From G038396625 sp038396625 (GTDB lineage: Bacteria; Bacillota; Clostridia; Peptostreptococcales; Thermotaleaceae): 64,000 nucleotides of DNA. Shown one piece after another: positions 26,341 to 35,496 of the stretch. Both the position numbers and the translations under genes were made by a program. The stretch lies in contig CP121688.1 in assembly GCA_038396625.1 (NCBI GenBank), positions 3,472,001 to 3,536,000 on the forward strand, given 5' to 3'. The notes under the pieces are model-generated. The model did not search any database. It was not told the DNA's origin and worked only from the letters and a program-made list of their open reading frames with translations. Numbering within the stretch: position 1 is the stretch's first letter; the number at the start of each line of letters is the position of its first letter.

Positions 26341-26817
26341 TTGCTAGATGCACTTGATAAACAAATTATTATAGCACTTTCTGAAGAACTGCCCATTACC
26401 ACCGAACCCTTTAAGGAAATTAGCAATCAACTGAATATACCCTTGGAAACACTGCTTCATAGACTTGGTCAATTACAAGCATTCGGTTACTTAAAACGTA
26501 TATCTCCTATCCTTAACCACTACAAGACAAAATATATCCATAATGCCATGACTGCTTGGATTGTTCCACAACATCAATTAGCAGTGACGCTACAAGTTAT
26601 GCAATCTAATATGAATATCAGTCATATTTATGAAAGAGTTACCTATGAAGATTGGCCTTATAATGTTTTTGGCATGATTCATGGAACCAGTGAAGCAGAA
26701 GTTCGAGAAATCATTGATGAAATATCCCACAAAGCAGCGATCCAAGACTTTGTCGTTTTATATACGGAAAAACAATGGAAGAAAACAAGTCCTTGTATAA
26801 CCACGCTTATAGACTAA
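26341..26817 (+). CDS. ahbB: Siroheme decarboxylase subunit AhbB (NirL/NirH-like)
   Basis: 158 residues; TTG start with AAAGGATG upstream. Same architecture as AhbA: winged helix (LDKQIIIALSEELPITTEPFKEISNQL), then KRISPILNHYKTKYIHNAM and SHIYERVTYEDWPYNVFGMIHG. The second motif differs from AhbA in the way AhbA and AhbB differ in other organisms (ERxTY instead of ERKHPY). Last gene of the cluster. No terminator is evident directly after it. Confidence 0.87.
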   Translation: MLDALDKQIIIALSEELPITTEPFKEISNQLNIPLETLLHRLGQLQAFGYLKRISPILNHYKTKYIHNAMTAWIVPQHQLAVTLQVMQSNMNISHIYERVTYEDWPYNVFGMIHGTSEAEVREIIDEISHKAAIQDFVVLYTEKQWKKTSPCITTLID

Positions 26818-27311
26818 ATAAGGGGTACATTTGTTTATAAAAATCTTATGAATCCTCTCTTTAATTTCTTTAAACAATCTTTCCTTTACAAATCTCCTCT
26901 CCCTTCCTTTCTATCATCACAATCATTTCTTCTACTTACTGTATACAATCCATCCTATATAGTTGAACCCCTTTTACACACAACAACCAAAACATCATAC
27001 TGGTATCACATCTGATCTATCACTTTCTAATATTTCTTTTATTTTTTGAAAAATCCTATAGTGCATAAATTAATTTATGTTATAATAAACTTGTGCTTTT
27101 TCATTTGTTTGAAAAATCCCAAAATGATGAAAATTGTTATTTTTTTATCAATATCTTTTGCATATATTCTCTCTAACAAATTGCTCTCATATCAAATAAA
27201 ACATGAGAAGCTCGATAAATGTTCTGTCTCATTTTGTTCAAATCCCACAACATTTTCTAGAAATAGACATTTGATCTAGGGATTAAATATACAGATAAAG
27301 GAGGTACTACA
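26818..27311. other. Intergenic region before brnQ with a 16-bp palindrome at a putative promoter
   Basis: No credible gene in 494 bases. CATAAATTAATTTATG (27064-27079) is a perfect palindrome, one base before TATAAT (27081-27086). It would lie in the spacer of that promoter and looks like a repressor operator. A weak CodY-like TTTTCTAGAAA lies near 27253 but with wrong spacing. No T-box was found. Confidence 0.4.
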
Positions 27312-28598
27312 ATGCATAACAAAAATAAGGACATTCTTGTAGTTGGTATGGCGTTATTTGCAATGTTTTTTGGTGCAGGGAATCTTATTTTTCCACCTGC
27401 TTTAGGTTTAGCTGCAGGACAAAGCTGGCTGTCCTGTATGATTGGCTTTTTCTTGACAGGAATAGGCATGCCTATCTTAGGAATACTTGCTATTTCTAAA
27501 GCAGGAGGAACAATTGATGATCTTGCCAACAAAGTCAATCCCATCTTTAGTAAAATTTTAGGGACCATTATCATTTTGGCGATCGGCCCCCTTTTGGCTA
27601 TCCCAAGAACAGGTGCCACGGTTTTCGAAATGGGTGTAAAGCCTATCTTTCAGAACACAAGTCCTATTCTTGTTTCAATCGTCTATTTTTCAGTAACACT
27701 ATTCTTTGTTATTAAACCCTCTGGTATCATCGATAAAATCGGAAAATTTCTTACACCTGGACTTTTGGTCATTGTTGCAGTAATCATCATGAAAGGAATA
27801 TTTTCTCCTCTAGGAGCCCCAGTTGCTACAGGACTTGCAAATCCCTTTTCACAAGGATTTACAGAGGGGTATCAAACAATGGATGCCCTTGCTTCTATTG
27901 TTTTTGGTGGTATCATTATGATTTCACTTGCTGAAAAAGGATATACAAAAAAGGATGAACAGATAAAATTAACCATGAAAGCTGGATTAATTGCTGGCAT
28001 GGGCCTTGCGTTTGTATATGGAGGACTTTTATATTTAGGTTCAACTGTAAGCAATATTTTGCCTACTAGTATGGCAAAAACAGACTTAATGGTTTCTATA
28101 ACACAAAGTTTGCTTGGTGATCTAGGAACCATTGGTATTGCCCTTGCGGTTTCTCTTGCTTGTCTTACAACATCTATAGGTCTAACTGCAACAGTTGGAA
28201 ACTATTTTCATCAACTGACAAAAGGAAAATTGTCTTATCGACTTATTGTTATTGGCACGGTTGTATTCAGCGGTATTTTTGCAAATGTCGGTGTTGAACA
28301 GATTGTAAAACTAGCAGTACCTTTGCTAGTAACTGTTTATCCAATCGCTATTGTCCTAATTGTGATGAGCTTGTTTGATAACCTGATTAAAAATAAAAGA
28401 GCTTATTTAGGTGCTGTTTATGGTGCTTTATTTGTCAGTTTATTTGACGGTCTCTCTGCTATAGGTGTAAATACTTCTTTTATTGAAAAATTTATCAATG
28501 CACTACCACTTGCTAACTCAGGATTTGCCTGGATTTTACCAGCACTTATTGGTGCACTCATTACCACAAAATTTGCGAAGTGGAGAAACTCTATATAA
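27312..28598 (+). CDS. brnQ: Branched-chain amino acid carrier BrnQ (LIVCS family)
   Basis: 428 residues, ATG after AAGGAGG. Twelve membrane helices expected. The N-terminal signature DILVVGMALFAMFFGAGNLIFPPALG is diagnostic of LIVCS sodium- or proton-coupled importers of Leu, Ile and Val, and AIPRTGATVFEMG follows near residue 100. Length is normal. The next gene (small membrane protein) starts 21 bases downstream and shares the terminator. The palindrome upstream suggests regulation by a repressor. Confidence 0.95.
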   Translation: MHNKNKDILVVGMALFAMFFGAGNLIFPPALGLAAGQSWLSCMIGFFLTGIGMPILGILAISKAGGTIDDLANKVNPIFSKILGTIIILAIGPLLAIPRTGATVFEMGVKPIFQNTSPILVSIVYFSVTLFFVIKPSGIIDKIGKFLTPGLLVIVAVIIMKGIFSPLGAPVATGLANPFSQGFTEGYQTMDALASIVFGGIIMISLAEKGYTKKDEQIKLTMKAGLIAGMGLAFVYGGLLYLGSTVSNILPTSMAKTDLMVSITQSLLGDLGTIGIALAVSLACLTTSIGLTATVGNYFHQLTKGKLSYRLIVIGTVVFSGIFANVGVEQIVKLAVPLLVTVYPIAIVLIVMSLFDNLIKNKRAYLGAVYGALFVSLFDGLSAIGVNTSFIEKFINALPLANSGFAWILPALIGALITTKFAKWRNSI

Positions 28599-28619
28599 AT
28601 TTCTCGAGGGGATATTCAT

Positions 28620-28895
28620 ATGAATTTTTTTACGCTAGAAGAATCATTAGGACCAAGATTTATCATTTTTCACTATCTCATAAAATGGTATCTAAATCAT
28701 TTTGGTCTGCTCTCCTATCTATTAGGTGTCGTGGGAAGTGTTACAGCATTCTTTGCGTACACGGTTTCCCTCAATATTAAAAAAGGTGAACAAGACACTG
28801 CTTTTATGATCATCCTATTAAGCCTCATTGTTGTTGGAGGTCTTATCGGAATAGGACTAGATATGGCAAATATCCCTGCGACTACTGCATATTAA
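28620..28895 (+). CDS. Small membrane protein co-transcribed with brnQ
   Basis: 91 residues; ATG after GAGGGGATA. Two clear hydrophobic helices (about residues 29-49 and 62-82). The N-terminal part is amphipathic (FIIFHYLIKWYLNHFG), and the chain ends in a short tail PATTAY. No family recognised. The 21-base gap to brnQ and the shared terminator suggest a common transcript. Confidence 0.65.
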   Translation: MNFFTLEESLGPRFIIFHYLIKWYLNHFGLLSYLLGVVGSVTAFFAYTVSLNIKKGEQDTAFMIILLSLIVVGGLIGIGLDMANIPATTAY

Positions 28896-28922
28896 CCCTG
28901 CTCGATCGCAGGGTTTTTTTTG
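28896..28922 (+). terminator. Intrinsic terminator of the brnQ operon
   Basis: CCCTGC-TCGATC-GCAGGG followed by eight T, beginning right after the stop codon of the small membrane protein. Confidence 0.95.
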
Positions 28923-29004
28923 CATTTTCAAAATCTTATTTTATGGCTCTAGTTAGCCAAGGGCTATATACCTACCTTAATGTTTTTGAGCTGTTTTTTA
29001 GAAA

Positions 29005-29057
29005 AAAGTAACAAAGTCTGTATATAGCATCTTTCTATATACAGACTTTGTTACTTT
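29005..29057. repeat. Perfect 23-bp inverted repeat
   Basis: 29005-29027 (starting AAAGTAACAAAG) is the exact reverse complement of 29035-29057, around the 7-base loop CATCTTT. It stands alone, 80 bases after the brnQ-operon terminator, and belongs to no annotated gene. It could be a strong bidirectional terminator or a small non-coding hairpin. Confidence 0.85.
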
Positions 29058-29217
29058 CAATATTCACATTTTATTATATTTCATTAAAAGATATACTTTA
29101 TTATGGACTTTGAATGATCAATACCTTGCTCTTTTTCATATTATAAATTAGCAAAATACTATATTTTATGTTCATAAATGATTAAAATAATTCCTATATG
29201 TAAAGGAGGTCTTTTAA

Positions 29218-29343
29218 TTGCCTGTCTCAGAAGAAACAAAACGTGATGTTTTATTGGTTATCGTTTCTATGCTATTTATTATTTTTGTTACAGGTATTGG
29301 AGAACCTGTAGATATTTCAGCAGAACCCATTGTGATCTCCTAA
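29218..29343 (+). CDS. 41-residue single-pass membrane peptide
   Basis: TTG start behind AAAGGAGG at 8 bases. The product begins MPVSEETKRDVLLVIVSMLF and continues through one hydrophobic helix (residues 11-25) to the tail GEPVDISAEPIVIS. The ribosome site is near perfect and the next gene follows after 51 bases on the same strand. No family recognised. Topology predicts a short inside N-terminus (or reverse) and an acidic tail. Confidence 0.6.
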   Translation: MPVSEETKRDVLLVIVSMLFIIFVTGIGEPVDISAEPIVIS

Positions 29344-29394
29344 CTAAATAACTTATCACCTTATACAATGCTGAAAAAAGAGGGAGGGACAATC

Positions 29395-29736
29395 GTGTTT
29401 TCAAAAGATCAAATGGATTTGCTCATGAAAAAAATCATGTCTCAATTAAACATCGATGAGGAAGAAGATCCACAGTGCCAATCCAATAAGAAACAACGTA
29501 GCAACAACAACAATAATAATTGTAAGCTTGATCTAAGTCCATCTCAGATATTAATCATTTTAGCCTTGATTTCAGGGGCTTTAGAAGTAGATTCTTTACT
29601 TGTAGATAAAAATCAAGAAATTCAAATTGTTTTAGTGGGAACATTAAAGCAAAAGACCCAAATGGAAAAGATTATGGATCAAGTAGGAACGATGCCCTTT
29701 GATGAAGTAATGAGAACTTTATTGGGAAGATATTAA
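29395..29736 (+). CDS. Unknown protein with Asn-rich linker and central hydrophobic segment
   Basis: 113 residues from GTG behind GAGGGAGGG; an ATG 27 bases earlier is before this ribosome site. Acidic N-terminus (MKKIMSQLNIDEEEDP), an Asn-rich linker of about 10 residues, then LDLSPSQILIILALISGALEVDSLLVDKNQEIQIVLVG, which could be a membrane or buried helix-strand unit. The C-terminus ends in PFDEVMRTLLGRY. No family recognised. It pairs with the 41-residue peptide upstream; a spore or envelope role is a guess. Confidence 0.6.
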   Translation: MFSKDQMDLLMKKIMSQLNIDEEEDPQCQSNKKQRSNNNNNNCKLDLSPSQILIILALISGALEVDSLLVDKNQEIQIVLVGTLKQKTQMEKIMDQVGTMPFDEVMRTLLGRY

Positions 29737-29938
29737 AAGCTTTATTCCTTCACTCTCGCTGAAAATGGAATTCTAATCACCTATTTTCCTTTTCCTTAAA
29801 GATTGTAATGAGTAAATGACACCCTCTTTCCCCTTCCTCTGAGGATGTCCATTTTCTATCATAGCTTATATCGTATTCATGAAAATATAAATTTTACAGA
29901 TTGCCTATGTTTTTTCTATGATATTTTACCATGCTATC

Positions 29939-31342
29939 CTACTTGCCCAGCATTTCTTTGTTTGGAAATTTTGATGTAGAAATATTTATTTGAAACTTCT
30001 TCATCCGATAATATAAATTTTGTCTGCTGATTTTAAGTTTTCGAGCCGCTTTAGAAATATTACCGCTCGCTTCTTCAAGAGCTGCTATTATTTTATTTTT
30101 TTCTATTTTATCAATTTCATCCTGTAAAGATACAATCTTAATCTTTGGATCTTTTACGACAGGATTTCTAACTTGTGTAATCCTAAGATATTCTGGTAGA
30201 TGTTCCAATAATATCTCTGGTTCATCTTCTTTCATCAATATAAGCATTCCTTGAAGTACATACTCTAATTGCCGAATGTTTCCAGGCCAGTCATATCCAT
30301 TAAAAAATTCTAACACTTCTTGAGATATTTTCTTATATTTTCTATTGAATTTTCTACATAGTTTCTTCACAAAATAATCTGCTAAAATAGAGATATCATC
30401 TTTTCTATCTCGTAAGGCTGGTATCTCGATACAAACTACACCTAATCGATAGAATAAGTCTCTTCGAAGCAAATGATTTTCCATTGCCTTTAATGGACTT
30501 ATGTTCATAGCAGAAATGATTCTGGGGTTTACTGGAATATCATAGTTCCCTCCCACTTTCCGTAAACTCCCTTCTTGAAAAACCCTCAAAAGTTTTGATT
30601 GAAGGAACATTGGCATGGAATTCATCTCATCTAAAAAAAGAGTTCCTTCAGAGGCAATTTCTAATAAACCAATCCGATCCACTGCCCCTGTATACGCTCC
30701 TTTTACTGTTCCAAAAAAAATTGATTCCAAAAGGTGCTCAGGAATAGCAGCACAATTTATTGCTATAAACTTTTTATTGGCTCTACTGCTACGGTTGTGA
30801 ATCCCTTGAGCAAATAATTCTTTTCCCGTACCTGTTTCTCCATAAATAAGGATAGGAGATGATGTAACTGCCGCCCTTTGTGCTAGTACTTTAATATCAC
30901 ATAATTGATCATTTTCTCCAACAATATCTTCCAAACGATACTTTGGTTTGTAATAATTTTGGTCATAATTCATTTTTCTTGACTTATTTGAGTAAAAATG
31001 TTCTTCTGTTTGCTGAACGATGGTGATATCTTTTAAGTAGGCTATCTTTATCTTATATATTCCCTCTTTCAAAGTTTCTTCTTTTACTTCCAAAAATTTT
31101 AACGGTTTTCCTTCTATCTCCATTTTAAATGTAGTAAGTATTTTCTTACTATTTTTAGCTAGTGGAAGAAAATTTTGAATATTTACCCCTAATAAATCTT
31201 TTTTTGTTTTCCCCAAAAACTGAGCAGCCGTATTATTACACCATAGGATTTTACCTGAATCTTGATACATAAAAATGCCCTCTGATACCTTCTCTAAAAC
31301 TGCTTTGTATAGGTCTATAGACACTGTCAGTCGAACATCCAT
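29939..31342 (-). CDS. Sigma-54-dependent activator with PAS domain (RocR-like)
   Basis: 467 residues, ATG after GGGGGAATATCAC. The N-terminal PAS domain (KAVLEKVSEGIFMYQDSGKILWCNNTAAQFLG) senses an unknown signal. The AAA+ domain has Walker A GETGTGKE (about 170), the sigma-54-contacting loop GAYTGA (about 220), and LFLDEMNS. The C-terminal Fis-type helix-turn-helix is NISKAARKLKISRQNLYYRMKK. No receiver domain, so it is a direct sensor, not a two-component regulator. It lies downstream of the BCCT-AOR operon behind a terminator. Its target is uncertain: the operon beside it has no sigma-54 promoter that I could find. Confidence 0.92.
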   Translation of the reverse strand: MDVRLTVSIDLYKAVLEKVSEGIFMYQDSGKILWCNNTAAQFLGKTKKDLLGVNIQNFLPLAKNSKKILTTFKMEIEGKPLKFLEVKEETLKEGIYKIKIAYLKDITIVQQTEEHFYSNKSRKMNYDQNYYKPKYRLEDIVGENDQLCDIKVLAQRAAVTSSPILIYGETGTGKELFAQGIHNRSSRANKKFIAINCAAIPEHLLESIFFGTVKGAYTGAVDRIGLLEIASEGTLFLDEMNSMPMFLQSKLLRVFQEGSLRKVGGNYDIPVNPRIISAMNISPLKAMENHLLRRDLFYRLGVVCIEIPALRDRKDDISILADYFVKKLCRKFNRKYKKISQEVLEFFNGYDWPGNIRQLEYVLQGMLILMKEDEPEILLEHLPEYLRITQVRNPVVKDPKIKIVSLQDEIDKIEKNKIIAALEEASGNISKAARKLKISRQNLYYRMKKFQINISTSKFPNKEMLGK

Positions 31343-31410
31343 GTGATATTCCCCCTATCTCTGTACCCCCATTTGTGTTTTAAATCATCATACTATTTAA
31401 AAATAAAAGC

Positions 31411-31456
31411 GTTCATTGACGTTTACAGGCACACTTCTCCATAAACATCAATGAAC
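31411..31456 (-). terminator. Intrinsic terminator of the AOR-MoaD-BCCT operon
   Basis: GTTCATTGACGTTTA (31411-31425) pairs with TAAACATCAATGAAC (31442-31456), one mismatch, and the minus side continues GCTTTTATTTTT. It lies 220 bases after the BCCT stop; the bases between hold no gene. Confidence 0.75.
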
Positions 31457-31677
31457 TCCTTTGCACATGGCAGGCATAAAGATTGCTCTCTATCCCCTAT
31501 CGTCCGCAAAACCTTCCTTAGGCTTGTTTGGATCGGAGTAAATATTATATAGCTTTTATCATACTATTCTTTCATTTTCTATAAATTCCTTCATAAAATT
31601 TTTTATGCTCTATAATAAACCTATATATTAAAATTTAAAGCTACTCCGCTTCGTAAATTAAAAAACACCTCACGATT

Positions 31678-33231
31678 TTAGTCAACCAATTCTTCCCTTT
31701 TACTATCAGGAATTGACGATGTTTTGGGAAAAGCAATTAAGATGATGGATATCAACGCAGCTAATTCTATAAAGAAAATTGGTAAGGCATATACAATACT
31801 CATGGTTTGCAAGGCTTGCGTACCAACTGTACCGCTTACTAAAAGACATATTATCGTAATCCCACCTATTAGCAATCCCCAGAATAGTTTCATGGATGGA
31901 GGCGCTTCATTTCCATGTGTATTTTTTGTAGTTATTGCTGCAATAGTGGATGTCATGGCATCTGCCAAAGTTATAAATGAAAATCCTAAGGCAAGCACGC
32001 CTAAAGGTATGGTAATCTTGCTCATAGGTAGATTCTGTAATAGGGCATACATAGAAACCTCTAGCCCTCTTTCACCAATGACTTCCATAATTCCTGCATT
32101 TTTAAAATTTTCAAAATAAATCGCGGTTCCACCAAATGCAGTAAACCACGTAAATATAAATGTGCCTGGGACAAATATATTTACAAATATGAATTGTCTA
32201 ATCGTCCTTCCAATGGCAATCCGGGCCAAAAACATACCTACCAAAGGCGCATATGCCATCCACCAAGCCCAGAAAAAGATCGTCCAAGCACCGCTCCAGC
32301 CATCACCCTTATTAAACGCATCAATATTAAAGGAAGTAGGGATCAAATCCTTAATATAGGAACCTGCTGTTTCAACGCCAATATTAAATAGGAATCTAGT
32401 AGGACCAAAAACAAATAGAAAAACTACTAATGCGATATAAATATATGAGTTGATATTACTTATAATTCTCATTCCACGTTGCAAGCCTCTATAACTAGAA
32501 ATCGTATAGCTTAGGGTTAATATAACAATAATCGCAACATATACAGTGTTGCTTGGAATCAAATCAAATAAAAATTCTAATCCTGAAGCAAATTGCATTG
32601 TACCAAATCCTAGAGAAGTAATTACACCACCAACTAGGGCCAATATCGTAATACCATCAACCAATTTACCAGGCAGTTGATATATCTTTTCTCCTAATAA
32701 AGGATACAGTGCTGAACTCGGCCTAAATGGCAATCCCAAATTATAAGCCATATAACCTACAGCTACACCATAAAGCGTAAATAGTGAATAAGGAAGATAG
32801 GACCAGTGAAAAATAGCAATTTGTAATCCCCTTACTGCACTTTCTGGACTCTCGGGTGCTGCCCCAGTGATCATAGGAGGTGTATAGTAGTGGGTTAGCG
32901 GCTCTGCCACTGCCCAAAATACCATAGCGGTAGCAATTCCTCCACATACCGCCATGGCACACCATGACCATATGCTTATCTCTGGTTTCGCATTGTCACC
33001 ACCTAATTTAATTTTTCCAACAGGAGAAACCATTATCACCAAGGTAGAAATAAAAAATACAAATGTAAGCAACAAATACAACCAACCAAAATTATCAATG
33101 GTACCTTTTAATAAAGTACTTGCCCCCTTGGCAAAGCCGTTTGGAGTAATCATACCAATAATCAATGTCAATCCTAGCACAATTGCTGGTGGATAAAACA
33201 CACCCTTTTCAACCTCAAACTTTTTTAACAA
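31678..33231 (-). CDS. BCCT-family transporter (betaine/carnitine/choline type)
   Basis: 517 residues if translation begins at the TTG (LLKKFEVEKGVFYPP) 12 bases after AGGAGGG; an ATG at 33282 would add 17 residues and has a weaker site. Twelve helices. The BCCT core motif is visible as WSWCAMAVCGGIATAMVFWAVAEPLTHY and, in the substrate helix, FFWAWWMAYAPLVGMFLARIAIGRTIRQF (Trp-rich box). Members import quaternary ammonium compounds, sarcosine, proline or carnitine. Last gene of the ferredoxin-AOR-MoaD-BCCT cluster, so it probably supplies the substrate of this catabolic locus. Confidence 0.93.
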   Translation of the reverse strand: MLKKFEVEKGVFYPPAIVLGLTLIIGMITPNGFAKGASTLLKGTIDNFGWLYLLLTFVFFISTLVIMVSPVGKIKLGGDNAKPEISIWSWCAMAVCGGIATAMVFWAVAEPLTHYYTPPMITGAAPESPESAVRGLQIAIFHWSYLPYSLFTLYGVAVGYMAYNLGLPFRPSSALYPLLGEKIYQLPGKLVDGITILALVGGVITSLGFGTMQFASGLEFLFDLIPSNTVYVAIIVILTLSYTISSYRGLQRGMRIISNINSYIYIALVVFLFVFGPTRFLFNIGVETAGSYIKDLIPTSFNIDAFNKGDGWSGAWTIFFWAWWMAYAPLVGMFLARIAIGRTIRQFIFVNIFVPGTFIFTWFTAFGGTAIYFENFKNAGIMEVIGERGLEVSMYALLQNLPMSKITIPLGVLALGFSFITLADAMTSTIAAITTKNTHGNEAPPSMKLFWGLLIGGITIICLLVSGTVGTQALQTMSIVYALPIFFIELAALISIILIAFPKTSSIPDSKREELVD

Positions 33232-33288
33232 ACTTACACGCTCCCTCCTATTGCACTGATTTTTGAACACACATTTAAACATAGAATT

Positions 33289-33522
33289 TTATCCACCTGC
33301 TAGTGGTCCTATTACAGTCAGTTCAACTTCCTTTTCAATGATAAAATCCTTATCCTTTACGTCTCCATCTACCAATACCATCGGTGCTACAAAAGGATGA
33401 ATTCCTGTTTTATGTAACAAGTATTCAATAGAGATAGGTTCATCAATGTGAACAGTGATACACTCCTCTAAATTCTTATATATTAATAACAAACTTCCGG
33501 ACAATTTTATCTTTATCTCCAT
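33289..33522 (-). CDS. MoaD/ThiS-like sulfur carrier, pterin type
   Basis: 77 residues, ATG after GGGGAGAACGTAA. Beta-grasp ubiquitin-like protein ending in Gly-Gly (VIGPLAGG), the residue pair thiocarboxylated during molybdopterin synthesis. It follows the tungsten-type aldehyde oxidoreductase gene by 34 bases, as MoaD-like genes do in many AOR operons. It is likely dedicated to the tungstopterin cofactor of that enzyme. Confidence 0.9.
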   Translation of the reverse strand: MEIKIKLSGSLLLIYKNLEECITVHIDEPISIEYLLHKTGIHPFVAPMVLVDGDVKDKDFIIEKEVELTVIGPLAGG

Positions 33523-33556
33523 TTACGTTCTCCCCAATTTTTATACCCTATACATC

Positions 33557-35476
33557 TTAACAAGATCTTTCTTCAACTACTTCCAATATTGTTTTAGGAA
33601 TGTCTTCTAATCCTAAGCTTGCTAACTTTTTCTCTGTCGGTATACCATTTTTATCCCAACCCCGTGCTTCATAAAACTGATCTAGCATATGTTCAATTTC
33701 TTCTAGAGTAATCAGATGTCCTTTATTAGGTCCATTGGGCACAGGCTCTTCATAGAAACGAGCAGGAGGATAGTCATATTTCCTACCAAAGTCCTCTATT
33801 TCTCTTGCATTAAAACATCTATTCAAATTCCATATTTTTTCAGAAAGCTGAATTAATTCTTCCCATTTAAATTTCTTTCCTGTAATTACATAATACAGTT
33901 GCTCATAGTAGTCTACCTCTAAACCAATCTCCATATATTGCAATCTGCATGTACCCAGTATGTCAAAAGCAGGTCTAGTATGCTGACTATTTAAAACAAT
34001 AGGTACTACTCCTTCTACTTTTGCTTTAGGCAGTTTACTGGCTTGTGCCCCTCCACTAATTAAATCATGTACACTACCAGCTTCAGCAGAGCCAGCCACA
34101 TCATTTCCAAGTACCCAACATCTCCCATGATGTGCCCCGATATCTGCAGTCATATATCCCAGCATCATACCAGGCGCATTACGACTTTCATATCCAGTCC
34201 ATTCTAATCCTTTCACATGAATGGCAAAATTTTCAGTTCCTTGCCCTATTCGCTCAGCAGCTCCCTTTACACCTTCAGCCAATAAATCTCCCACGCCTTG
34301 TCTATTTGATATTATACTTAATAGATAAACAATCGAATCTAAATCTCCAAAAGCTAGTTCTCTGCCAAAGTCATCCTTGGTGAATATACCTTTTTCATAA
34401 CATTCTAAAGCCCAAGACACCACGACTCCAGTGGAACAAGTATCCACTCCTAACTCATCACAGATATAGTTCGTGTATGCGATCTCTTCAATATCTTTCA
34501 ATTCGCAATTGCTGCCCAACATGGCTATGGTTTCGTATTCTGGTCCTTCTACATATGTAGAGCCCGCTTTAGTTTTTGCATATCCATACTTACCACATGG
34601 TATTGGACAAGCAAAACATCCTTTATCGGTAATTTTAAGGTGGTCTAAAATTGCTTTTCCATTAATTTCGCTGGCATGTTCAAAATAGGATGTTTGAAAA
34701 TTCCTCGTTGGCATCGCTCCAACGTCATTACACCAATCGGTTATTCCTGCGGTTCCTTGAGGTGTCCATCCTTTAAAACCAGGCTTTTGTCTACAAGCAT
34801 TATACGTCTCTTTTCCTTTCTCGAGTAACCCTTCTGGATCAAATATAGGTACCCCACCTGTTCCTTTCACAACAATGGCTTTTATGTTTTTAGAACCCAA
34901 AACTGCACCTATCCCAATTCTTCCTGCTTGACGTCCAAAATCATGGGATATACAAGCAAACTTCACTAGATTTTCACCTGCTGGCCCTATGGTAAGAATT
35001 TGAAATTCTTCACCAAATTCTTCTTTCATCTTCTTTTCAACAGCAAAAGACCCTTTGCCCCAATACTGATGGGCTGGTCGAATCTCAACCTTATCATCTT
35101 CTATATATATATAACTAGGTTCTTCCGCTTTGCCATTTATAATCATCATGTCGTAACCAGCATACTTCATGGTAACACCAAAGTGGCCACCCATGTTACT
35201 ATCTCCATAACCTCCTGTAGCAGGAGATTTTGTCCCGAAATGGGTCTTTCCTGAAGCCGGCATAAAACATCCGCTTAGGGGCCCCATTGCTATAATAAAC
35301 AAGTTTTCTTCACCAAAGGAATCTGTGTTGGGAGGCAACTCATCAAATAGGATCTTTGAAACAAATCCTCTCCCACCTATATATTCATCTACCAATTTTT
35401 CATCTAGAGGATCCTTTCTAATTTCAGTATTACTTAGATTTATCCTTAATATCGTCCCAGCATATCCATATAGCAT
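33557..35476 (-). CDS. aor: Aldehyde ferredoxin oxidoreductase family, tungsten-type
   Basis: 639 residues from the ATG (MLYGYAGTILRINL) after GGGAGGCG; the frame extends 84 bases upstream into the ferredoxin gene. Oxidises aldehydes to carboxylic acids with ferredoxin as acceptor, or runs in reverse. N-terminal pterin-binding domain with GGRGFVSKILFDELPP and GPLSGCFMPASGKTHFGTKSPATGGYGDSNMGG. Cluster ligands: C-x2-C-x3-C in KGCFACPIPCGKYG (about 285-297) and a later Cys in GVDTCSTG. It is the 600-plus residue AOR class. The ferredoxin gene upstream supplies the electron acceptor and the MoaD-like gene downstream assists the cofactor. Confidence 0.95.
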   Translation of the reverse strand: MLYGYAGTILRINLSNTEIRKDPLDEKLVDEYIGGRGFVSKILFDELPPNTDSFGEENLFIIAMGPLSGCFMPASGKTHFGTKSPATGGYGDSNMGGHFGVTMKYAGYDMMIINGKAEEPSYIYIEDDKVEIRPAHQYWGKGSFAVEKKMKEEFGEEFQILTIGPAGENLVKFACISHDFGRQAGRIGIGAVLGSKNIKAIVVKGTGGVPIFDPEGLLEKGKETYNACRQKPGFKGWTPQGTAGITDWCNDVGAMPTRNFQTSYFEHASEINGKAILDHLKITDKGCFACPIPCGKYGYAKTKAGSTYVEGPEYETIAMLGSNCELKDIEEIAYTNYICDELGVDTCSTGVVVSWALECYEKGIFTKDDFGRELAFGDLDSIVYLLSIISNRQGVGDLLAEGVKGAAERIGQGTENFAIHVKGLEWTGYESRNAPGMMLGYMTADIGAHHGRCWVLGNDVAGSAEAGSVHDLISGGAQASKLPKAKVEGVVPIVLNSQHTRPAFDILGTCRLQYMEIGLEVDYYEQLYYVITGKKFKWEELIQLSEKIWNLNRCFNAREIEDFGRKYDYPPARFYEEPVPNGPNKGHLITLEEIEHMLDQFYEARGWDKNGIPTEKKLASLGLEDIPKTILEVVEERSC

Positions 35477-35496
35477 ATATTTTCGCCTCCCTCTTA

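Noticed and set aside
27046..27279. Open frame of 77 codons upstream of brnQ
   Set aside because: No ribosome site, AT-driven composition, and it covers the promoter and palindrome region.
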